A DNA stretch of 64,000 nucleotides, taken from NCBI GenBank assembly GCA_937901255.1, contig CALCHN010000042.1, forward strand, positions 1-64,000, in the 5' to 3' direction. The DNA is from an uncultured Flavobacteriales bacterium. GTDB taxonomy: Bacteria; Bacteroidota; Bacteroidia; Flavobacteriales_E; Vicingaceae. Positions within the stretch are counted from its first letter, which is position 1; every line of letters starts with the position of its first letter. Made by a program: the position numbers and the translations under genes. The notes below the pieces were generated by a model. That model worked only from the letters and a program-made list of their open reading frames with translations, did no database searches and was not told the origin of the DNA. Positions 1 to 6,890 of the stretch are shown in pieces.

Positions 1-400
1 TTCCAGAAGCCGCTAAACCAATAGTTGTATTAGAGTTCGTCCAAGTAAAAGTAGCACCAGTAGGAGTAGAAGAAAAAGCAGAAGCAGGCACATTAGCACC
101 ATTGCAAATGGTGATGTTAGCAATAGGATTAACTATAGGAGTAGGATTAACAGTTATAGTATAAGTTACAGGAACACCCACGCACCCATTAAGTGTAGGA
201 GTAACAGCAACAGTAGCCGTAATAGGAGCAGCAGTAGTATTAGTAGCGGTAAAAGCAGGCGTATTACCAGTTCCAGAAGCCGCTAAACCAATAGTTGTAT
301 TAGAGTTCGTCCAAGTAAAAGTAGCTCCCGTAGGGGTTGATGTAAAATTAGAAGTAGGCACATTAGCACCATTACAAACGGTTATATTAGCAGGCTGGTT
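1..400 (-). repeat. 270-bp tandem repeat inside the secreted protein gene
   Basis: Bases 1-55 recur identically at 271-325, and bases 85-121 recur with a few changes at 355-391, so the period is exactly 270 bp (90 codons). The near-identity at DNA level, not just protein level, points to recent duplication or gene conversion of the repeat unit. More units are expected beyond the left edge. Confidence 0.85.
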
Positions 401-979
401 AATAGTGGTACTTCCTCCACCTGTTGCTGGAACAATACAATCCATCAAAGCGATTCTTGAACCTGCTGCACATCCGTTGTGAGTTAATGTAAAAACTGTT
501 GCTCCTCCAGGAACTGAAATGGTAACCATGTTTCCAGAGGAAGCAGTATTGTTATACAATAACCCCGTTCCTCCATTTATTAATGAATAACCAGAGGTAC
601 AGAAATTGGATAAAGAAACAGTGCCACAATTAGAGGCAAAATAAAATTCTTCACAACTACCCACTCCATTAAAAGCAACTGATATAGAAGAAACAGGAGC
701 ACTAAAAGTCAATGTAATAGATTGAGCAGCACTATTTAACCACCATGCAGGGGTTGAGGTTGGAAAGGATTGTCCGTTACATGTATAGGAAACATCACTT
801 AATGTAGTAACCCCCGGAGCACTAGCACTTACTGTAATTCCAGATCCAGCACTATAATAAGGATAGCTAGTAGCAGGAATGTTATATGCAGAATTATAGT
901 TAGTTAAGTTACAAGGAGATTGAGCTTTAGTTATTAATGGAAATAACATTAATAATATAATTAATTTTAAATATCTCAT
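1..979 (-). CDS. Secreted repeat (PKD/Ig-like) protein, partial
   Basis: The frame is open from ATG at 979 to the window edge (326 codons, C-terminus missing). The N-terminus is a clear signal peptide (MRYLKLIILLMLFPLITKAQ). About 170 residues of a Cys-containing beta-rich domain follow (residues ~25-185, with CNGQ, NGVGSCEEF and HNGC segments). After that come repeats of ~90 residues that start NITVCNGANVP and contain GATFTWTNSN and a C-terminal TVNPTP linker. One unit and part of a second are visible. This is the usual build of large Bacteroidota surface proteins with PKD-like repeats that end in a T9SS tail, but the tail lies outside the window. It faces away from ruvB, with 74 bp between them. 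Role unknown; adhesion is only a guess from the repeat build. Confidence 0.8.
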   Translation of the reverse strand, partial: MRYLKLIILLMLFPLITKAQSPCNLTNYNSAYNIPATSYPYYSAGSGITVSASAPGVTTLSDVSYTCNGQSFPTSTPAWWLNSAAQSITLTFSAPVSSISVAFNGVGSCEEFYFASNCGTVSLSNFCTSGYSLINGGTGLLYNNTASSGNMVTISVPGGATVFTLTHNGCAAGSRIALMDCIVPATGGGSTTINQPANITVCNGANVPTSNFTSTPTGATFTWTNSNTTIGLAASGTGNTPAFTATNTTAAPITATVAVTPTLNGCVGVPVTYTITVNPTPIVNPIANITICNGANVPASAFSSTPTGATFTWTNSNTTIGLAASG

Positions 980-1053
980 AGCTTGTTCTAGTGCAAATTA
1001 AGTAAAAACAACATGCACGAGACGTATAAATACTTAGTTTGGATGCCTGACTA

Positions 1054-2079
1054 CTAAAATAATTTTCCTTGGTCGGTTTTAGAAAATACTTTTCCTAAAT
1101 GTTTGAATGCTTTTTCGGTAGCTTCTCTACCTCTGGGGGTTCGCATTAGAAAACCTTCTTTAATTAAAAAAGGTTCGTAAACTTCTTCAATAGTTCCTGC
1201 TTCTTCGCTAACAGCTGTAGCTATAGTGGTTAATCCAACAGGACCTCCTTTAAACTTATCAATTATAGCACTTAAAATACGATTATCCATTTCGTCTAAT
1301 CCATTTTTGTCAACATTAAGTGCATCTAATCCCATTAAAGCTATTGCTTTGGTAATTCTTCCATCGCCTTTAACTTGAGCAAAATCTCTAACTCTTCTTA
1401 ATAAAGCATTAGAAATTCTGGGGGTTCCTCTACTTCTTCTCGAAATTTCTTCTGCGGCAGATTGTTCTATACCAACATTTATAATATCTGCTGATCGTTG
1501 TATAATTTTAGTCAATAAATCTGCATCATAATATTCTAACCTAGAAGTTATACCAAATCTAGCTCTAAGTGGAGCTGTTAACAAGCCCGTTCTGGTAGTT
1601 GCTCCAACAAGGGTAAAAGGATTTAATTCAATTTGTACACTTCGGGCATTAGGCCCTGTATCTATCATTATATCTATCTTGTAATCTTCCATTGCTGAAT
1701 ATAAATATTCTTCAACAATAGGAGATAACCGATGGATTTCATCTATAAACAATACATCACCTTCTTCTAAGTTGGTTAACAAACCTGCCAAATCTCCGGG
1801 TTTTTCTAATACAGGTCCTGAGGTAACTTTAAACCCAACTTGTAGCTCATTAGCAATAATATTTGCCAATGTTGTTTTTCCTAATCCTGGTGGTCCATGA
1901 AGCAAAACGTGATCTAAAGATTCTCCGCGTTGGTTTGCTGCTAAAACAAAAATTTTTAGATTTTCCACTACATTTTTCTGACCTGTAAAATCATCAAAAC
2001 TAAGCGGACGCAATACTTTTTCAATCTCCTTTTCTGTAGGAGACAAGTTAGCTTTATTGGCGTCTAAATTTTCGTTCAT
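1054..2079 (-). CDS. ruvB: Holliday junction branch migration helicase RuvB
   Basis: RuvB is the AAA+ ATPase motor that drives Holliday junction branch migration with RuvA and hands junctions to RuvC. Visible motifs are Walker A GPPGLGKTT (residues 62-70), Walker B DEIH (113-116), the sensor-1 stretch GATTRTG and the arginine-finger stretch RARFG. The C-terminal winged-helix domain ends in RTPRGREAT. The 341-residue length is normal for the family. The reading frame extends to a TTG at 2088, but the ATG at 2079 (MNENL) is the better start. ruvA and ruvC are not adjacent, as is usual in Bacteroidota. Two small envelope genes lie upstream on the same strand and may be co-transcribed. Confidence 0.97.
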   Translation of the reverse strand: MNENLDANKANLSPTEKEIEKVLRPLSFDDFTGQKNVVENLKIFVLAANQRGESLDHVLLHGPPGLGKTTLANIIANELQVGFKVTSGPVLEKPGDLAGLLTNLEEGDVLFIDEIHRLSPIVEEYLYSAMEDYKIDIMIDTGPNARSVQIELNPFTLVGATTRTGLLTAPLRARFGITSRLEYYDADLLTKIIQRSADIINVGIEQSAAEEISRRSRGTPRISNALLRRVRDFAQVKGDGRITKAIALMGLDALNVDKNGLDEMDNRILSAIIDKFKGGPVGLTTIATAVSEEAGTIEEVYEPFLIKEGFLMRTPRGREATEKAFKHLGKVFSKTDQGKLF

Positions 2080-2132
2080 AGGTTTCAAAGGTAAGTATAT
2101 TCCAAAATTAGGAGCTAATTTAATTCAAAAAA

Positions 2133-2780
2133 TCATTCAGCAGGAATTTCTTTTCCTGTAAATGACCTAACTATGGCTCCTAAATAAACTTTTAACTTTA
2201 CAACATATACGGGTGATGAAAAATTTTCTGTTATATTTCCGTTTTTGAATAAAATTAATCGATAGCCTATTCCAGTACCTATCCCAAACCATTTTACAAT
2301 TTTATAATCAATCAACATGGCTGGTTCATAAGATATTAAAGTAGTTTTATCTTTTTTAGATTTTTTTCCTTCGGAGTTAGTAAACTCAAAACTTGCCTCT
2401 CCAAAACCAAATTGAGTAGAAAGGTTAAATTCCCATTTTTTAGAAGTAAAATAAACATATTCAAAATAAGGCGAAAAATAAGCATAGCTAAGGTTAACAG
2501 GAATGGTATCGTTTTGTTCTATAATTTCAGATTCAGACTTAATTAACAATTGATTTATTCCTAATCCCACATTAAACTTTCTGTTATAACTTAATCCGAT
2601 TTTTATACCTGTAGTTTTAACTTCGGTATTTCTTAAAAATGAAAATCGAGAATCAAACTTGAATTCAAACTTTGGTTTTTGAGAAAAACTTTCTAAAAAA
2701 TCTTTTTCAACTTTTTCTGGTTGGGCAACTAATAAACTTGAAAATAACACACAACTTATTAAACAAAAAAATTGTTTCAT
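2133..2780 (-). CDS. Putative outer-membrane beta-barrel protein
   Basis: The 215-residue product starts with a signal peptide (cleavage probably after MKQFFCLISCVLFSSLLVAQ). The rest alternates polar and aromatic residues in strand-like runs: FEFKFDSRFSF, IGLSYNRKFNVGLGI, YAYFSPYFEYVYF, WEFNLSTQFGFGEASFEF. This pattern fits a small eight-strand-type outer-membrane barrel. No catalytic motif is visible. It lies 14 bp downstream of the 80-residue CAMC-type protein and 53 bp upstream of ruvB on the same strand, so the three may form one transcript. Function unknown. Confidence 0.7.
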   Translation of the reverse strand: MKQFFCLISCVLFSSLLVAQPEKVEKDFLESFSQKPKFEFKFDSRFSFLRNTEVKTTGIKIGLSYNRKFNVGLGINQLLIKSESEIIEQNDTIPVNLSYAYFSPYFEYVYFTSKKWEFNLSTQFGFGEASFEFTNSEGKKSKKDKTTLISYEPAMLIDYKIVKWFGIGTGIGYRLILFKNGNITENFSSPVYVVKLKVYLGAIVRSFTGKEIPAE

Positions 2781-2794
2781 CTTTTAGGTGAGTG

Positions 2795-3037
2795 TTAATT
2801 CGTGTTAGTGCTTTTCTTAATATAGTTTTTGTAGATAAAGTAGCCTACAACTCCAACCAATAAATAAGGAAAAAACATCAAATATAAAATTCCGTTATTT
2901 ACACTTTTTGCTATAGCTCCTCCACTTTCAGATTCAGATTCAACAACAGCTTTACACATGGCACATTGTGCTTTAATTATTTCTGATGAGAGTAAGAAAA
3001 AAAGTAAAAGTGATATGTTTTTTAAAAGACGTTTCAT
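2795..3037 (-). CDS. Small CxxC membrane protein
   Basis: This 80-residue product has an N-terminal hydrophobic signal or anchor (residues 4-22, SLLLFFLLSS), then QCAMCKAV. That places a CxxC pair directly after the likely signal cleavage site. A second membrane segment follows near residues 50-70 (LYLMFFPYLLVGVVGYFIY), with a short basic tail. I recognise this as a small conserved Bacteroidota protein type without a known function. The periplasmic CxxC could bind metal or haem or be redox active; that is inference. It is the first gene of a possible three-gene run ending in ruvB, and it diverges from glyS with 97 bp between the starts. Confidence 0.7.
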   Translation of the reverse strand: MKRLLKNISLLLFFLLSSEIIKAQCAMCKAVVESESESGGAIAKSVNNGILYLMFFPYLLVGVVGYFIYKNYIKKSTNTN

Positions 3038-3122
3038 TAGGCTACAAAATTAGGGTATAATCTCCAATTTTTTAAGATATTTTATTTTTTTTGTATTTCT
3101 TTCTATACCTGAACAATTAGTA

Positions 3123-3130
3123 TAATTTTG
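3123..3130 (+). promoter_or_regulatory. Candidate -7 box for glyS
   Basis: TAATTTTG fits the Bacteroidota sigma-A -7 consensus TAnnTTTG and ends 4 bases before the glyS ATG, which implies a very short or absent leader. No convincing -33 TTTG at the right spacing is visible. Confidence 0.4.
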
Positions 3131-3134
3131 CGGC

Positions 3135-4658
3135 ATGACAACAAATGAAGATAATTTAAAAAAAATAATTTCCCATGCCAAAGAGTATGGTTTTGTATTT
3201 CCATCAAGTGAAATTTATGACGGACTTAGTGCTGTATATGATTACGGACAGTTAGGTGCTGAATTAAAAAAAAATATTAAAGATTTTTGGTGGAAATCTA
3301 TGGTGCAAATGCACGAAAATATTGTAGGTATTGATGCCGCTATTTTTATGCACCCCGAGACTTGGAAAGCTTCCGGACACGTTGATGCATTTAACGACCC
3401 ATTGATTGACAATAAAGATTCTAAAAAAAGATACCGTGCTGATGTGTTAATTGAAGAATACATCGAAAAAATCCGTTTAAAAAACGAAAAAGAAGTAGAA
3501 AAAGGCAAAAAACGTTTTGCAGATAATTTTGATGAAACGCAATTTAGAGCTACCAATCCAAATATTTTAAGAAATCAAGCTAAAATAGACGAAGTTACTG
3601 GCAGGTTTAAAGCTGCTATGGAAAATGATAACTTAGCTGACATTAAAACATTAATTGAAGAGTTGGAAATTGCTTGTCCGATAAGTGGTTCTAAAAACTG
3701 GACAGATGTAAAGCAATTCAACCTCATGTTTTCAACTGAAATAGGTTCTGTTGCTGAAGCGGCTAATAAAATTTATTTACGCCCCGAAACCGCTCAAGGT
3801 ATTTTTGTGAATTTTTTAAATGTGCAGAAAACGAGTCGTTTAAAAATCCCATTCGGAATTGCTCAAATTGGCAAAGCCTTTAGAAATGAAATAGTTGCTC
3901 GTCAGTTTATTTTCCGTATGCGCGAATTTGAACAAATGGAGATGCAATTTTTTGTTCGTCCTGGCGAAGAAATGAAATGGTACGAATACTGGAAAAATGA
4001 GCGTATTAACTGGCACCTTTCCTTAGGAATTGACGAAAAAAATTATCGTTTTCACGATCATGTTAAATTAGCTCATTACGCTAATGCTGCTTGCGATATT
4101 GAATTTAATTTCCCTATGGGGTTTAAAGAATTAGAAGGAATTCATTCTCGTACAGATTTCGATTTGAAGCAACACGAAAAACATTCGGGTAAAAAATTGC
4201 AATATTTCGATCCGGAAATTAATCAAAATTACGTGCCTTATGTGGTAGAGACTTCTATTGGTTTAGATAGAACATTTTTGGCAATTTTATCTTCGTCTTA
4301 TAAAGAAGAAAAATTAGATGATGGTTCAGAAAGAACAGTTTTAAAACTTCCTGCATTTTTAGCTCCTTATAAAGCAGCGGTTTTACCATTGGTAAAGAAA
4401 GATGGTTTGCCAGAAAAAGCTCGTGAAATAATGGATTTATTAAAACACGATTACAATTGCCAATACGATGAAAAAGACTCTGTAGGCAAACGTTATAGAA
4501 GACAAGATGCTATTGGAACACCGTTTTGTATTACTGTTGACCACGAATCTCTTGAAGATAACAAAGTAACGATTAGAGATAGAGATACCATGCAGCAAGA
4601 GCGTGTAGCTATTTCAGAAGTGGAAAATATTATCAGAAAAAAGCTGACTAGAAAATAG
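3135..4658 (+). CDS. glyS: Glycyl-tRNA synthetase (dimeric type)
   Basis: This enzyme charges tRNA-Gly with glycine in the cytoplasm. At 507 residues it is the single-chain alpha2 form (class II), not the GlyQ/GlyS tetramer of proteobacteria. The N-terminus shows the family stretch GLSAVYDYGQLGAELKKNI. Motif 2 is seen as GKAFRNEI with FRNE at 249-252, followed by REFEQMEMQFF. Motif 3 is seen as GLDRTFLA (GLDR at 376-379). The last ~100 residues form the anticodon-binding domain (APYKAAVLPLV onward). It is a single gene, divergent from the small CxxC protein, with a candidate promoter right at the start codon. No oddities seen. Confidence 0.97.
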   Translation: MTTNEDNLKKIISHAKEYGFVFPSSEIYDGLSAVYDYGQLGAELKKNIKDFWWKSMVQMHENIVGIDAAIFMHPETWKASGHVDAFNDPLIDNKDSKKRYRADVLIEEYIEKIRLKNEKEVEKGKKRFADNFDETQFRATNPNILRNQAKIDEVTGRFKAAMENDNLADIKTLIEELEIACPISGSKNWTDVKQFNLMFSTEIGSVAEAANKIYLRPETAQGIFVNFLNVQKTSRLKIPFGIAQIGKAFRNEIVARQFIFRMREFEQMEMQFFVRPGEEMKWYEYWKNERINWHLSLGIDEKNYRFHDHVKLAHYANAACDIEFNFPMGFKELEGIHSRTDFDLKQHEKHSGKKLQYFDPEINQNYVPYVVETSIGLDRTFLAILSSSYKEEKLDDGSERTVLKLPAFLAPYKAAVLPLVKKDGLPEKAREIMDLLKHDYNCQYDEKDSVGKRYRRQDAIGTPFCITVDHESLEDNKVTIRDRDTMQQERVAISEVENIIRKKLTRK

Positions 4659-4659
4659 T

Positions 4660-4812
4660 GGTTAGTGTATGCGAGAAAACTCATTTTTTTGAGTCTTTGA
4701 TAAGAAAATGTCAAAGACAAAGCTTGCGAAATTTTAATTGTCAGGAGTTTACTCTTGTAAATGACTGTAATTAAAATTGAGTGTAACGAAGTATTTGGCG
4801 TTTTCTTGCAAA
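4660..4812. repeat. Nested palindrome element after glyS
   Basis: About 150 bp between glyS and the DUF2490 gene fold into nested inverted repeats. An outer pair, TGCGAGAAAAC (near 4670) and GTTTTCTTGCA (near 4800), matches at 10 of 11 positions. Inside lie a short ACTCA/TGAGT hairpin, a perfect 8-bp stem GTCTTTGA/TCAAAGAC (4693-4700 and 4711-4718), and an imperfect stem built from AATTTTAATTGTCA and TGACTGTAATTAAAATT (about 4730-4782). It could be a REP/MITE-like element, a structured RNA or a read-through barrier; none is proven. Confidence 0.5.
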
Positions 4813-4908
4813 GATTTTAAAGGTTAATAATTGTTAATCTTAGATGCTCTGATTAGGGCAAAACATTTCATTTTAATAATTTTGAAAACAGACCAAAACA
4901 CTATTAAA

Positions 4909-5604
4909 ATGAACAGGTTTTCGTTATTGTTTTTAATCCTATTTTTCTCAGTTTCTGTTAAAGCTCAAGTAGATAAGAACCAATTAGGTGCATGGTACAT
5001 GCTGTTTTTAGATTGGAAATTTTCTGACAACAGCAATTTTGGTTTTGAAAGCGACATTCAACACCGAAATTATGATGCAGGTGCAGATTTAGAGCAATTA
5101 ATGTTGCGTGGAGGATTGTCTTACCAATTTTCGGAAACTAAAACCAAATTGACTTTAGGTTATGCTCATATAACTTCAGGGGCTTTTGGTAAGGATGATA
5201 ATTCCAAATCGTACGAAAGTAGAGTTTATCAGCAACTGGTTTTTTCCAATAAATTGTTTTCAAGAATTTATGTAACACAGCGATTCCGTTACGAACAGCG
5301 GTTTGTACAACAGCAGGATTTTAGAACACGTTGGAGACATTTTTTTGCTGTAAACATTCCTCTTAATCAAAATGAATTAATGCCTTCTGCTTTTTATCTG
5401 TCAATGTATAATGAGTTGTTTATCAATGGAGAACGTTCTATAGGAGATGATAGAAAGGTTGAATTGTTTGATAGAAACCGATTTTACATGGCGTTGGGTT
5501 ATCAGCTTACCGAAAAATTAAAATTTCAAGCCGGAATGATGCGTCAGCTCACCGATGTGGTGGGTAAAAATCAACTTCAAATTGGCATACATACTACGTT
5601 GTGA
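4909..5604 (+). CDS. DUF2490 family outer-membrane protein
   Basis: The frame opens at 4831, but ATG at 4909 gives a proper signal peptide (MNRFSLLFLILFFSVSVKAQ), so I start there (231 residues). The mature part begins DKNQLGAWYMLFLDWKFSDN and continues with barrel-like strands (FGFESDIQHRNY, LMLRGGLSYQF, TKLTLGYAHI, RIYVTQRFRYEQRF, FYLSMYNELFIN). It ends LQIGIHTTL, as expected for the last strand of an outer-membrane barrel. WYMLFL...RYEQR together with ...YNELF is the DUF2490 pattern; the function of this family is unknown. It stands alone, downstream of the nested palindrome element. Confidence 0.82.
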   Translation: MNRFSLLFLILFFSVSVKAQVDKNQLGAWYMLFLDWKFSDNSNFGFESDIQHRNYDAGADLEQLMLRGGLSYQFSETKTKLTLGYAHITSGAFGKDDNSKSYESRVYQQLVFSNKLFSRIYVTQRFRYEQRFVQQQDFRTRWRHFFAVNIPLNQNELMPSAFYLSMYNELFINGERSIGDDRKVELFDRNRFYMALGYQLTEKLKFQAGMMRQLTDVVGKNQLQIGIHTTL

Positions 5605-5661
5605 AAATGATTTTATCTCTTTTCAAAGCATCATCACATGCATTATATCTAAATTTTTTTT

Positions 5662-5693
5662 GTTAAAAATTATATATTTAGAAACTTTTTAAC
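5662..5693 (+). promoter_or_regulatory. Candidate operator upstream of the VapBC45-like pair
   Basis: A perfect 8-bp inverted repeat, GTTAAAAA (5662-5669) and TTTTTAAC (5686-5693), lies 41 bp before the antitoxin start. Toxin-antitoxin operons usually autoregulate through such palindromes, but AT-rich inverted repeats are common by chance in this genome. Confidence 0.3.
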
Positions 5694-5733
5694 TTGAAAA
5701 TGAGTTTATTTGTAGGCGACAACAAACTGAAAA

Positions 5734-6414
5734 ATGGTAATTGAATTCGAAAATAAAGGAAAAATAGGAGGGGGTATTTATACATTACCAGATATTGCTC
5801 AAATTTTTAATATCCCATATTATAAAGTGAGTAAGTGGGTAAAAGAATATTGGGATGTTAGGTTAGCTAATGATTTTGAAAGCCAATATTCTTGGACTGA
5901 TGGTAAAGCTAGGGCAATTAGTTTTCATACACTAATAGAACTTTTTGTTTTTATGCAATTGAGTGATGCTGGAGTTAAAACAAAAGATATATTAATGGCT
6001 CATCAAAAATTGTCATTAATCAATAAAACTAAATTTCCATTTGCTACTAATTCAATAATAAAAGCCATGAGTACTGATGGAAAGCAAATTTTCTTCAGTT
6101 ATAATGGAGAGGAACTAACATTAGATGGTAAACTTCAATTCAACTTAGGTTTTATTAGGGATTTTTTTAAAAATATTGATTTTGGAAGTGACGAACTTGC
6201 AACTCGCCTATGGCCAATGGGAAGAAAAAGTTCTATAGTAGTTGATCCTCAACATCACTTTGGTCAACCTGTTATTGATGGAACAAATATTGTCCCTGAC
6301 ACTATTTTCAATATGTCATTAGCAGGAGAAAATAATAAGTTTATTGCCTTAATTTATAACATCAGTGAGAAACAAGTTACAGATGCTATTAAATTTTGTA
6401 AAAAAGCTGCTTAA
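5734..6414 (+). CDS. DUF433-type antitoxin, VapB45-like
   Basis: The product is 226 residues. The N-terminal half looks like a MerR-type winged helix: GGGIYTLPDIAQIFNIPYYKVSKWVKEYW (residues ~12-40), then AISFHTLIELFVFMQL. The C-terminal part (residues ~155-226) is a DUF433 domain with VVDPQHHFGQPVIDGTNIVPDTIF and the ending ISEKQVTDAIKFCKKAA. This two-part build and size match Mycobacterium VapB45 (Rv2018). It overlaps the downstream toxin-like gene by one base (TAATG), which implies translational coupling. The expected role is to bind the PIN-like partner and repress the operon. Confidence 0.8.
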   Translation: MVIEFENKGKIGGGIYTLPDIAQIFNIPYYKVSKWVKEYWDVRLANDFESQYSWTDGKARAISFHTLIELFVFMQLSDAGVKTKDILMAHQKLSLINKTKFPFATNSIIKAMSTDGKQIFFSYNGEELTLDGKLQFNLGFIRDFFKNIDFGSDELATRLWPMGRKSSIVVDPQHHFGQPVIDGTNIVPDTIFNMSLAGENNKFIALIYNISEKQVTDAIKFCKKAA

Positions 6415-6830
6415 TGAAGGTTTATATTGATGAAAATATGCCTAGACAGTTAGCTCACGCTTTAAATATCCTTCAAGAAGTACTTAATGCAAAAGAGGAT
6501 ACAGGTATTGAAATATTATCTATTCCAGAAGTTTTTGGCAAAGGAGCGAAGGATGAAGAATGGATTCCGAAAGCTGGAAAAGAAAAAGCATATGTAATTA
6601 CTCAAGATTATAGAATACAAACTACCCGCCACCAAAGAGACCTTTGTGTTCAGCATGGAATAGGAATGTTTTATATCAAACCGCCTTCAAAAAATGGACT
6701 ATCTTTTTGGGAGATGACAAAGTTATTAATTGATAGATGGGAAGAAATTAGAAAGATTATAAAGAAAAATCAGCCTCCTTTTGCTTATAGATGTACTTTG
6801 AGAAATAAATTTGAAAGAATGCAAGAATAA
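6414..6830 (+). CDS. DUF5615 PIN-like toxin, VapC45-like
   Basis: The product is 138 residues. It opens MKVYIDENMPRQLAHAL, the usual start of DUF5615/Mut7-C PIN-like proteins with acidic D6 and E7. Further acidic positions are seen in GAKDEEWIP and VITQDYRI, where a PIN-like RNase would coordinate metal. The ATG overlaps the antitoxin stop codon. The partner type, gene order and length all match VapC45 (Rv2019, also 138 residues by memory). The likely activity is a metal-dependent ribonuclease acting on RNA; the target is unknown. The C-terminus is basic (YRCTLRNKFERMQE). Confidence 0.78.
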   Translation: MKVYIDENMPRQLAHALNILQEVLNAKEDTGIEILSIPEVFGKGAKDEEWIPKAGKEKAYVITQDYRIQTTRHQRDLCVQHGIGMFYIKPPSKNGLSFWEMTKLLIDRWEEIRKIIKKNQPPFAYRCTLRNKFERMQE

Positions 6831-6875
6831 TTATTATAATAAAATTGTTTATTCCAAACATATTCCCTTTAATCT

Positions 6876-6883
6876 TAATTTTG
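6876..6883 (+). promoter_or_regulatory. Candidate -7 box for ubiD
   Basis: TAATTTTG matches TAnnTTTG and ends 7 bases before the ubiD ATG. Transcription would start almost at the start codon, giving a very short leader as for glyS. Confidence 0.4.
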
Positions 6884-6890
6884 GGAAGTT

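Noticed and set aside
1..400. CRISPR array from the repeated bases at the left edge
   Set aside because: The repeats are 270 bp apart, in frame and encode a ~90-residue protein repeat.
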